51,121 nucleotides of DNA, taken from Bacillota bacterium. GTDB lineage: Bacteria; Bacillota; Clostridia; Acetivibrionales; DSM-1351. Both the position numbers and the translations under genes were made by a program. The stretch lies in the NCBI GenBank assembly GCA_023398105.1, contig JAEWST010000124.1:1-51121 (forward strand), given 5' to 3'. The notes under the pieces are model-generated. The model saw only the letters and a program-made list of their open reading frames with translations. It ran no database searches and was not told the origin of the DNA. Positions 8,479 to 16,563 of the stretch are shown one piece after another. Each line of letters starts with the position of its first letter. Positions within the stretch are counted from its first letter, which is position 1.

Positions 8479-9498
8479 TTATATTTCAATAACCTCCAAG
8501 CATCGAGTTCTACTATTCCACATGTAATTAAATTGGCAGGCTTTTCCCGCCTTTCCAAAGGCTTCTCCCAACATATCTCCATAGAAATTTGTATAATCCT
8601 CTGGAATTGGTATACCTGCAGACACCTTCAGTCTAATCACCTTCTTACCTTGCCTTATTTCTGACAATACAATGCTTTCAATTTGACTTTCACTTTTTGC
8701 TATCAAGCTGTTGTGTACGTAATAGGATAGCTTGTCTTTATTGCAAATTGGCGTTGTAGGATAATCCCAATCGTGATCAAATGAGATTTCGTCATCATCT
8801 AGCCCAAAATAATTGTAAGAAAAATTCTTTGTTGTTTCATATGTATTGGTATCCCAAGTAGAATCTAGATGATAAAATGCCTTGTCGTACTCGACTATAT
8901 TCCAGGCATGATCTATCTTACTGCTTGAGTTAAAGGAAGACTTTCCTTCAACAACCATGCATCTAATTCCAAAATACTGAGCAATCAGTGCATATGCCGC
9001 AGAAAATCCATCACATACTGCCTTGTGATTCACTAATGCACCATAAGCATTGTGAGAATCTGTATGCTTACTCCTTCCTTTTATGCAATACTTCAGCTCA
9101 TCATAATCATATGTTGTATTCTCCTGTAAATATTCTGAAATACCTTGTAGAATTTCTCTATCGTTTTTTGCTTTCTTGTCAATAGTCCAAACTGCATCCT
9201 CCAATGCTTTCTGCATTTGTGCCTCTTTTTTATTTACCTGTGCTTTACCAAGGCATCCTGTAAAATTCATCTGCTTAGTAAATAATCCGCTCATCATTCT
9301 TATCACAGTTTTATTGAAATATATGATATTGGGATTATCTCCTAATACAGTGTACAAAACCTTCATCAAATTCACTTTTCGGTTAATTCTACTGACATCA
9401 CAAGATGCTCTGTAATTCTTTAAAGCATTTTCAAGAAGCTCATAGGCATATTGTTCATGGGGACTCAATTGATAAAACCCTAGACCTAGCCTCTCCAT
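8479..9498 (-). CDS. Transglutaminase-like / papain-fold protein
   Basis: 339 residues with no signal peptide. The C-terminal half has the transglutaminase-like core: AVCDGFSAAYALIAQYFGI (Cys 162), IDHAWNIV (His 197) and YHLDSTWD (Asp 212), in the order and spacing of the Cys-His-Asp triad of the transglutaminase/cysteine protease superfamily. The N-terminal 1-125 is helical and unassigned. The gene lies 11 bases after the HerA-like ATPase gene and 18 bases before GTPase copy B. The intact triad argues for an active protease, amidase or crosslinker acting in the cytosol. In the operon it is a candidate activator by cleavage, or a second effector. No substrate can be inferred. Confidence 0.85.
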   Translation of the reverse strand: MERLGLGFYQLSPHEQYAYELLENALKNYRASCDVSRINRKVNLMKVLYTVLGDNPNIIYFNKTVIRMMSGLFTKQMNFTGCLGKAQVNKKEAQMQKALEDAVWTIDKKAKNDREILQGISEYLQENTTYDYDELKYCIKGRSKHTDSHNAYGALVNHKAVCDGFSAAYALIAQYFGIRCMVVEGKSSFNSSSKIDHAWNIVEYDKAFYHLDSTWDTNTYETTKNFSYNYFGLDDDEISFDHDWDYPTTPICNKDKLSYYVHNSLIAKSESQIESIVLSEIRQGKKVIRLKVSAGIPIPEDYTNFYGDMLGEAFGKAGKACQFNYMWNSRTRCLEVIEI

Positions 9499-9509
9499 AT
9501 CCTCACTTC

Positions 9510-12500
9510 CTATTCTGGCTGCTTCATTGTATATATAATAAATGTGTAAGGATCGCTATTCTTTGCCACATATTTTTGATGAAGCACAACATTGAGCAGT
9601 ACCATATCCTTCGTATGCTTATCATAGAATTTGGCATATCTATCCAAGCCTTTATATATACTATCACTCCATTTTTTTGCCTGACTAAACACTTCGGGTG
9701 TCATTTGAGATTTCTTTGTAATACCCGGTGGAAGCAGACTGGCATATATTCTAAGCAAATCACTACAATTTAATAACTTCATAATTAGTGCTGGCAATGC
9801 TTGATTTTTGTTTCCCTTGTTATACTCAATTTGATAATCATAAAGAAGCTTGTCCACAGAATTCTTATATGTACTATCCACTTTTGCTTTGGTAATAATG
9901 TCCTTTATCCAAGGCATATTAAGCTTTTTATCTTCGTCCTGTCGGACAATTTCTTCAAGAAGCTCCCCTAAGAATTCATGCCTGATGGACATATCATTTT
10001 TTATTGCCAAATCAACTTCATATCTATCACTGCATTTGTCAATCTTGGTTAGAACTGTTTCCAGCCAATCATTTTGAAATATTGCAGCAACACCTTTATC
10101 CAGTTTGCTCAACTCTAATATCTGTTCGTCCGATAATCCAATAGAATGACCAACAGTCTCACAGTCTGAGGCTTCTGGCAATCTCATAACGATTTTAGTA
10201 TTTGTATTTTTTATTGCTGAAATATCTACAGCAGTAGGTGACTGGTCAACAATAATAAAACCTTCTCCATAGGTTCGCATTTCTGCAATAGAATTACTAA
10301 TCATTTCTACAGACTTGCCCTGAACATTGGCTGATTCTTGTCCCTGATCTGTAGAAGTTCTCTTTAATAGGTTATGTGCTTCCTCCATAATGGTAACATG
10401 CTGTAATGGAAGGTTTGTTCCAATGGATGTTGACTGCCTGAATTCGCTTAGTTTAAGAATCAATACACCCATAATTAAAGCTTTAGTTTCCGTTGAGCCT
10501 ACTCTGCTTAAGTCAACAATAGTATTTTGGTTAAATAGTATCTCATCACTGATTGCAACATTATTAAAAATCTGTCCCACCAGTCCGTTTGTAAGTGATT
10601 CAATACGTGTAACCAGCGAACCAACATAATTTCCTTTTAGCTCCGCTGAAAACTCTGATTCATTTAGAACAACTGGTAAAATATCAACAACATCCTTAAA
10701 TATAGGAAATTTTCCATTCCCCATATCTGTATAACTTGAATGATTTAGATCCCATCCATGCTTAATATAAGCTCGTTCAAACGATGATTTTAATACAGCT
10801 GGCATTGCAGCATATAAAGGCCAACATGCACTGAAAATCTCAATCAAACGATCCAAATGTTCCAAAACATGAACTTCTTCATGGAACTCAAAGGGATTTA
10901 TACTTAACATGGAATAATATTTTGGATTAGTAGTAAAAATATTAATTCCTGGCATAGCTCCGAAAGCAAGCTTATATTCACCTTTTGTAGGTTCAATTAC
11001 CAAGACCTTCACATTATTCTTTGGTGAGGTTAATTCATCAATCAATTTATATGTAGTATTTGATTTACCAGTTCCAGTAGATCCTGTAATAAAACAGTGT
11101 GAAGTCAAGGATTCTAAATTGAGCTTCACTCTATTTTGCAAGAAGACTTCACCCATATGATATATCGCACCAAGATTAATATTTCTTGTTGAAGTTGACG
11201 CTGACTTTGTAAATACATTTCGTCCAAATTCTGCTGATTCTATCGAAGTAACTCCACTGACAGACTTGTGTGGTAATCCCATAAGAATAGGCAACTCAAC
11301 CCCACTAATAAGGGAAGCAACCGTTATTTCTTGATTTTCGTAAGCTGGACCAGCGAATTCAGGTTTATAGATGAAACAAGGATGCATACCATAACGCAGA
11401 TAATCCATAATTTTTAAGGATCTTTCTGCGTTCTCATACTCATTATCCCACAGATTAATAAATGAATTCTCTACACTGGTCTTCTCACCTGCCACTAATG
11501 CCTTATATGTATTAGCAGCAACAATAGATATTTCCTGGCGTTCTGCAATGAAATAACAAGCACTGTTCCACAAACCATATGCTTCACAGTTCTTAATTCT
11601 TACAAGCTGTTCATCAATTTTTCCTAGCAATTCTTCTACGGTTTTATTGTGTCTTGTAATCTGAATACTTGCACTTGAGCCCTTTGTATCGGTTTTTGTA
11701 TCTGTCTTTGTATCTGTTGTTGTTTCTGTCTCTGAATAGTTTTCTGTATGACTTTCAGAAGTTCCCTGATAGCTTCCTCTTGAACTATTTGTACCACTGC
11801 CTGAATTAAAACCAGTTCCAAAAAATGATGAACTGAAGCCATGGTTGTTTGAGCGGCCTTTATTCTTATTGGTTCCAATGTTTTTACCAGTTGTATCACT
11901 GATACCATCATTTACTGATTTTGAAAAACCATTACTGATTCCTATAGCTACAGACTCACTATCATTTTCTCCGTAGGTCATTACTAATTGTGCACATTGT
12001 GAAAGAGAGGAGTATAGTTCTTCATAACCTCTTTTCTTTGCTTCAAGTTCATGTTTGCTTAAGGGCGATGCTACAAAAACAGCAGTATAGTTTTCTCCTG
12101 CCATTGAATCAATAAACTTTTCAATACCTTGAACAAATCTATCCTTGTCATCTTCATCTCTCATACTAGGAACTATAGAAACAGATGTGACTGCCATATT
12201 TGAATACAATGTTGGAATTTTTTCTTCCAAAATTCTTTCAATCATAGAGACATCTTGCTCTTTGATATTGATTCCCGGAAAGTTACCATGCAAGCTCTTC
12301 TTTAAAATCTCTTTTGCAACATAAGGTTGCTTCGTATCTCTTGTTCCCAGATAAAAACTAACCCCTTTTTCGTCGCTAACAATGACTAAGATAGCAGAAC
12401 TTCCAAAGTTGGAAAGTGCACTATACACACTCACCAACTTGTCATTTATGTTTTCGTTCAAATCGTAAACTATCTTATCAATTTGAAATAATGACATTAC

Positions 12501-12659
12501 TGAAAATGTCTTCTCTGATTCACTTAACACAATAGGCTCGCACTTGTCAACATCTATAAGATAATTTTTGTTTACAAATAGATTTAATAACTCCATTCCT
12601 TGGCTCATAATGTCTGTAGCATATTGCCGCATTTCTGTAGATTCTGGAAAGCCACTCAT
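9510..12659 (-). CDS. HerA/FtsK-like (DUF87-type) ATPase
   Basis: 1049 residues. The N-terminal about 240 residues are an unassigned alpha/beta region. Residues about 245-330 are a Ser/Gly/Asn/Thr-rich insert ending in TDTKTDTKTDTKG. The ATPase core starts near 470, with Walker A GSTGTGKS (526-533) after a conserved HCFITG, Walker B-like VTIMEEAHNLL (755-765, acidic pair E759/E760) and a following region with IVDQSPTAVD and ANTKIVMRLPE-type sensor sequences. This is the pattern of HerA/DUF87 hexameric pumps that translocate DNA or, in secretion systems, handle protein substrates. The start has AGAGGTGATTAA before the ATG, and the gene lies 12 bases after the GAP1-like gene. In this operon it is the likely motor. 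Whether it moves DNA or the toxin is unknown. Confidence 0.88.
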   Translation of the reverse strand: MSGFPESTEMRQYATDIMSQGMELLNLFVNKNYLIDVDKCEPIVLSESEKTFSVMSLFQIDKIVYDLNENINDKLVSVYSALSNFGSSAILVIVSDEKGVSFYLGTRDTKQPYVAKEILKKSLHGNFPGINIKEQDVSMIERILEEKIPTLYSNMAVTSVSIVPSMRDEDDKDRFVQGIEKFIDSMAGENYTAVFVASPLSKHELEAKKRGYEELYSSLSQCAQLVMTYGENDSESVAIGISNGFSKSVNDGISDTTGKNIGTNKNKGRSNNHGFSSSFFGTGFNSGSGTNSSRGSYQGTSESHTENYSETETTTDTKTDTKTDTKGSSASIQITRHNKTVEELLGKIDEQLVRIKNCEAYGLWNSACYFIAERQEISIVAANTYKALVAGEKTSVENSFINLWDNEYENAERSLKIMDYLRYGMHPCFIYKPEFAGPAYENQEITVASLISGVELPILMGLPHKSVSGVTSIESAEFGRNVFTKSASTSTRNINLGAIYHMGEVFLQNRVKLNLESLTSHCFITGSTGTGKSNTTYKLIDELTSPKNNVKVLVIEPTKGEYKLAFGAMPGINIFTTNPKYYSMLSINPFEFHEEVHVLEHLDRLIEIFSACWPLYAAMPAVLKSSFERAYIKHGWDLNHSSYTDMGNGKFPIFKDVVDILPVVLNESEFSAELKGNYVGSLVTRIESLTNGLVGQIFNNVAISDEILFNQNTIVDLSRVGSTETKALIMGVLILKLSEFRQSTSIGTNLPLQHVTIMEEAHNLLKRTSTDQGQESANVQGKSVEMISNSIAEMRTYGEGFIIVDQSPTAVDISAIKNTNTKIVMRLPEASDCETVGHSIGLSDEQILELSKLDKGVAAIFQNDWLETVLTKIDKCSDRYEVDLAIKNDMSIRHEFLGELLEEIVRQDEDKKLNMPWIKDIITKAKVDSTYKNSVDKLLYDYQIEYNKGNKNQALPALIMKLLNCSDLLRIYASLLPPGITKKSQMTPEVFSQAKKWSDSIYKGLDRYAKFYDKHTKDMVLLNVVLHQKYVAKNSDPYTFIIYTMKQPE

Positions 12660-12671
12660 TTAATCACCTCT

Positions 12672-15326
12672 CTAATCTTTCTTTCTCTTAAAGAGTCCTG
12701 ATAAATTATTTAGTAAAGGATTTGTACTTTCAGCAATTTCTCTTATTTCGTCCCACTTGTGGGTTGATTTTCTATCTCGCTTGAAAAGTTCTTTCATCTC
12801 CACATCAAGCTCCTCTAAACCTTTTTTACTTAATTTACACAGGTACTTTCCTGTATTTTCAATATCATCACTATTGCCATAAGTAAACATGAATACAAGA
12901 AACTCTGAAAATGCTTCATAGGCTTTTGCATCCTTACTTTTCTGGTAGCTGGCTTTGCAGCATTGCTCCATGAACATTCTTTCACTTCTCTTCGACATTT
13001 TGAAAAGCTGGAATAATTTTGTATAAGCATCTGTTGATAAACTATATTTAAGGGGATTAGTTAATACCCACTCAAGGTAATTATCAGCTGACTTTTCACT
13101 TAAAGCAGCAGTATTTGCTCCTTCTACATCTGCATATAGCAAGATATCTTCCGCAACTTTTGAAACATCTATTCCACTTATTAACTTGTCCAAATCCATT
13201 CCAATACAGAACAAAAGTAATCTTCCTGCTACCTTTTTTCCCCTTGTACTAAACTGATATGTTCTCATCTCAGTAAGAATCTTTTCATTTTCTCCGCTTG
13301 GTCTTTCAAGGGGTATAAAATCTGTAATAGCCAGTATTAACCAATCAATATATTCAGCCTTTGTATTCATTTGCATTGCTATATGCAGAATTTCTTTTGC
13401 ATACTTGAAGCACATCTCCGAAGACATTGAATTAGTATTTTCTTTATAAGCTGATTCATATACTTGTAATACCCTTTCAGAGAATTCCATTTTATATGTT
13501 CTGCTCTTATTAAACCAATTTTCAAAGGTATCTTTAAAAATTTCGCGTTTTACATGAAAATCTTTTTCAGCCTCAACTCTTGCTTTATACAGGTAAAACA
13601 TCTCTTCAAAGCGTTCATACTCCGCAAAAGCTACATTTATACTATTAATTGCTGCACCCTCTAAGCCAAGCACTGTTTTTGTAAAGTAATTCCATAGATG
13701 TTCCCTATCCATCTCTTCAAGGGATAGGACATCAAAAATCTCTTGCATATTCCAGAACATATTTACAAGATATTTTCCATTATCTTTAAAATTGTCAATT
13801 ATCTTTTCAACAATCTCAAAACCCTTCTGCCTTCCTGTAGCATATACGGCTTTTATTATTTCAAAGTACAAATAACCTATTGGTCTTTTTGTATGCAATT
13901 GGTCTATTGGGAGTCTTGTTTCCTTAACATAAGCACTTATTAATCCAATAATAAAATGAAGCTTCCACATTGCCGAACCCTGATACATATCATTAACAAG
14001 TGAAGCTCTGTTATTATCCTTCAAAAGCTCAGCAGGTATACTTAAGCCAATTGTTTTTGCAAGACAGTCTATATCCTTGTACAGTTGTAGAAACTCATTC
14101 TCAGAGCTTGACGGATTAGATAGCGAAATAATAAGTCTGTCAACAATTAGTTGTTTTATTGCATCCTGCTGTGAAGAAGCAACCTTCTCCATCGAATTCA
14201 TTAAAAATCCCAATACCTTTAATGCATAATTATTTTCTAGTGCATTTATTGCTTCCGACTCTTCAACAATTTTTCTTATAAGTTCTCTCTTAATTGCTTC
14301 TGTGGTATATTTATTTGTAAAATCAATGATTTTGTTGAATTGTTCCATGGAAATTTCAAATATTCCATTAGAAAGGAAATTATACAAGTCATAAGCTGCA
14401 TAATATTCCTCATTAGCCTCTCTATACGTGGTGCTGTTCATCACAAAATCTTTAAATTCAACTAGACTGTCATAAGAAAAACTAAATGCCGTATCAAGGA
14501 ATTCCACAAAAGAATTATCTGCTTCTATCTCATTAAAGCTTGAGTTGATAAAGTCAAAAACATAATGACGACCTGATGAAACATATGCCCCTGCGTTGTA
14601 CCTGCTTCCTTCTGTGATTACACCGCATATTTGAGCTGGTGACAATTCAGGATCAAACTCATATGTGGTGAAATCAACTTTCTTTGCAATATCAAGTGGC
14701 AATGCATATTCTAATGCTGCTATCCACATAACTATATTTTCTGTTTCATCGCAAATAACTACTCTCTTCTTTTCTTCTTGAAACTTGAGCATTGCACAGA
14801 GCATCTTTTTGTAATATTCTAGATTATCTCCTATGCCCAAAAATTCAGATATACTGTCAGGATCAACTTTATAGCCCTTTTCAATCTGAGCTTCTGGCAA
14901 ATGCTTTGGTGGCTCTGGATTATTAACCTCGCTAAATTCCATAGAACCTCGAAGGGTAGAACTGCCATAAATCTCACACGGATATACTGTCATCTCATGG
15001 AAATCACAGATTACAGAATGACTTAGATGATTCCCAAATCTTCCTGCACTCCCCATATAGTCTCTACCTAGATAGGTGTTTAATGTTATTGATGATCTTG
15101 AATTCTTTAATAAACGATATGAAAATGCTGCTGGCATAGTAAGTGCCAACTCCTCAGTCATAATGACTCCAGGCAGTAATGATGGCACTTGATAAGTAAA
15201 CAAACTCTTCACATCATCACTTTTGCTGTCTGCGAAAGTGGCATCATATGAAAAAATCTGCTGTCCGTCATTTACACCATCTATGCCTCTCATACAAGAA
15301 GTATAAATTATCTGATGTTTTGCCAT
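12672..15326 (-). CDS. GTPase-associated protein 1 (GAP1)-like large protein
   Basis: 884 residues with a strong GGAGGATAGGGT site. The first about 130 residues, with HQIIYTSCMRGIDGVNDGQQ, the Y-x-V-P region and FGNHLSHSVICDF, match the N-terminal signature of the GAP1 family, which accompanies double-GTPase 1 proteins in conflict operons. The remaining about 700 residues are helix-rich without recognisable catalytic motifs, probably a scaffold. It follows the double-GTPase 1 gene by 12 bases, the expected pairing. Inferred role: adaptor linking the GTPase to the ATPase or other partners. The biochemical activity of the family is not known to me. Confidence 0.72.
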   Translation of the reverse strand: MAKHQIIYTSCMRGIDGVNDGQQIFSYDATFADSKSDDVKSLFTYQVPSLLPGVIMTEELALTMPAAFSYRLLKNSRSSITLNTYLGRDYMGSAGRFGNHLSHSVICDFHEMTVYPCEIYGSSTLRGSMEFSEVNNPEPPKHLPEAQIEKGYKVDPDSISEFLGIGDNLEYYKKMLCAMLKFQEEKKRVVICDETENIVMWIAALEYALPLDIAKKVDFTTYEFDPELSPAQICGVITEGSRYNAGAYVSSGRHYVFDFINSSFNEIEADNSFVEFLDTAFSFSYDSLVEFKDFVMNSTTYREANEEYYAAYDLYNFLSNGIFEISMEQFNKIIDFTNKYTTEAIKRELIRKIVEESEAINALENNYALKVLGFLMNSMEKVASSQQDAIKQLIVDRLIISLSNPSSSENEFLQLYKDIDCLAKTIGLSIPAELLKDNNRASLVNDMYQGSAMWKLHFIIGLISAYVKETRLPIDQLHTKRPIGYLYFEIIKAVYATGRQKGFEIVEKIIDNFKDNGKYLVNMFWNMQEIFDVLSLEEMDREHLWNYFTKTVLGLEGAAINSINVAFAEYERFEEMFYLYKARVEAEKDFHVKREIFKDTFENWFNKSRTYKMEFSERVLQVYESAYKENTNSMSSEMCFKYAKEILHIAMQMNTKAEYIDWLILAITDFIPLERPSGENEKILTEMRTYQFSTRGKKVAGRLLLFCIGMDLDKLISGIDVSKVAEDILLYADVEGANTAALSEKSADNYLEWVLTNPLKYSLSTDAYTKLFQLFKMSKRSERMFMEQCCKASYQKSKDAKAYEAFSEFLVFMFTYGNSDDIENTGKYLCKLSKKGLEELDVEMKELFKRDRKSTHKWDEIREIAESTNPLLNNLSGLFKRKKD

Positions 15327-15338
15327 ACCCTATCCTCC

Positions 15339-16553
15339 TCACTTTTTGCTAGGCTTAATTACCTCATTTTCCTTTAGTATCCATAACAAAGGATCTTCAA
15401 TTCTATGTGGTCTTGGGCGTTCAATACGTCTATCTTGTTTCGGATTGTTATTTAGCCCTAATGCCGAAACAGCAAAGTATGAACAATTGGTATAATTAAC
15501 ATCTACCTGAGAGACAAAGGCTTCTGATCCCCATTCAGTAAGTAAACTTCTTATTTCAGAATCAACATTGTGCCAATCTGACATATCAAAACATTTTTCA
15601 GAACAATGTGGACTTGTATCTAATACAGTACTTCCTTCTGGTATCAAAGAGGTAATTGCATCAAACTTTGAGAAAACAGCTGCAACAGGAATATCAATCT
15701 TCTCAGAGGTTTTCATATTTTTATCATTTCTAATTAAATTTGAAACACGTGACATAATATCATTAGATCTAGTTGCTTGCTTCCAATCTACAGATGACGC
15801 TCTTAACACTGTATTCTCGTCAAGCTGATTTCTTACTTCTGGAATCTGCATAGGATCTAACAAGAAAATAATTCCAGCCGATTTACATATGTATTTATTT
15901 ACAGTGCTCATTGTATCTTCATCGTTCAAATCTTCACCTGCAGTATCAAAGAAAACGAAGGTAAAACTATCGATTTTATCCTTGAATAATGCTTTATGCT
16001 TTAACTTGAGAGTGAAAATCAATGGCTTATAAGCACCATTGTTTACATTCTCTACAGAGCTAGCAGTCAAATCTAACTTCTGTAAATCACAATAAAGTTT
16101 TTGATATGCACCAGCCTTATATCTCTGCATGGTATCATCAAAACCTTCCATTGCTCCACCAAACCTAACAGAAATACGCTCAATCAATTCGTTAATAATT
16201 ACTCCAACAAAGTGGCTCTTTCCTGTATCACGAGAGCCTACTACCGAGATAATCATATCTTTTCCCAATAATGTAGACTCTGGTAATTTATTATGGCAAG
16301 AAGGGCACACAATAGCATATGTCTTACCACCACACTCTGGGCATTTAGCTGATCTTGGTAATGAAAAATTCTTCAACTTCACATTGAAGGTGGGCTTTCC
16401 CATTTTAGGAACAGCAAGATTACCATTTTCATATTTAGTTATTTCTTTATCTGGTACATCCTTACATCTACGATTTGTACACCGAAACTGAGCTCCAGAT
16501 ATCTTATGTTCTTCAAAACAAAATGGGCATATAAATGTTGATTTAAGCAACAT
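15339..16553 (-). CDS. Zinc-ribbon GTPase, double-GTPase 1-like
   Basis: 404 residues from the ATG at 16553, which has AGGAG at a 7-base spacing; the ATG at 16559 is only 1 base from that site. The N-terminus has paired zinc ribbons (CPFC, C..C near 25-30; CPEC and CPSC at about 71-86). The GTPase domain has the P-loop GSRDTGKS (about 106-113), a switch-like FFDTAGEDL and FSKFD as base-recognition motif. No membrane segment is present, unlike the two double-GTPase 2 proteins. It resembles the double-GTPase 1 family, known to co-occur with GAP1 proteins, and here it directly precedes the GAP1-like gene. Inferred role: cytosolic nucleotide switch of the system. Confidence 0.8.
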   Translation of the reverse strand: MLLKSTFICPFCFEEHKISGAQFRCTNRRCKDVPDKEITKYENGNLAVPKMGKPTFNVKLKNFSLPRSAKCPECGGKTYAIVCPSCHNKLPESTLLGKDMIISVVGSRDTGKSHFVGVIINELIERISVRFGGAMEGFDDTMQRYKAGAYQKLYCDLQKLDLTASSVENVNNGAYKPLIFTLKLKHKALFKDKIDSFTFVFFDTAGEDLNDEDTMSTVNKYICKSAGIIFLLDPMQIPEVRNQLDENTVLRASSVDWKQATRSNDIMSRVSNLIRNDKNMKTSEKIDIPVAAVFSKFDAITSLIPEGSTVLDTSPHCSEKCFDMSDWHNVDSEIRSLLTEWGSEAFVSQVDVNYTNCSYFAVSALGLNNNPKQDRRIERPRPHRIEDPLLWILKENEVIKPSKK

Positions 16554-16563
16554 ATTCATTCTC

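Noticed and set aside
11636..11911. 91-codon Gln-rich frame inside the HerA-like gene
   Set aside because: Produced by the low-complexity Ser/Thr/Asp/Lys insert read in another phase; no ribosome site.
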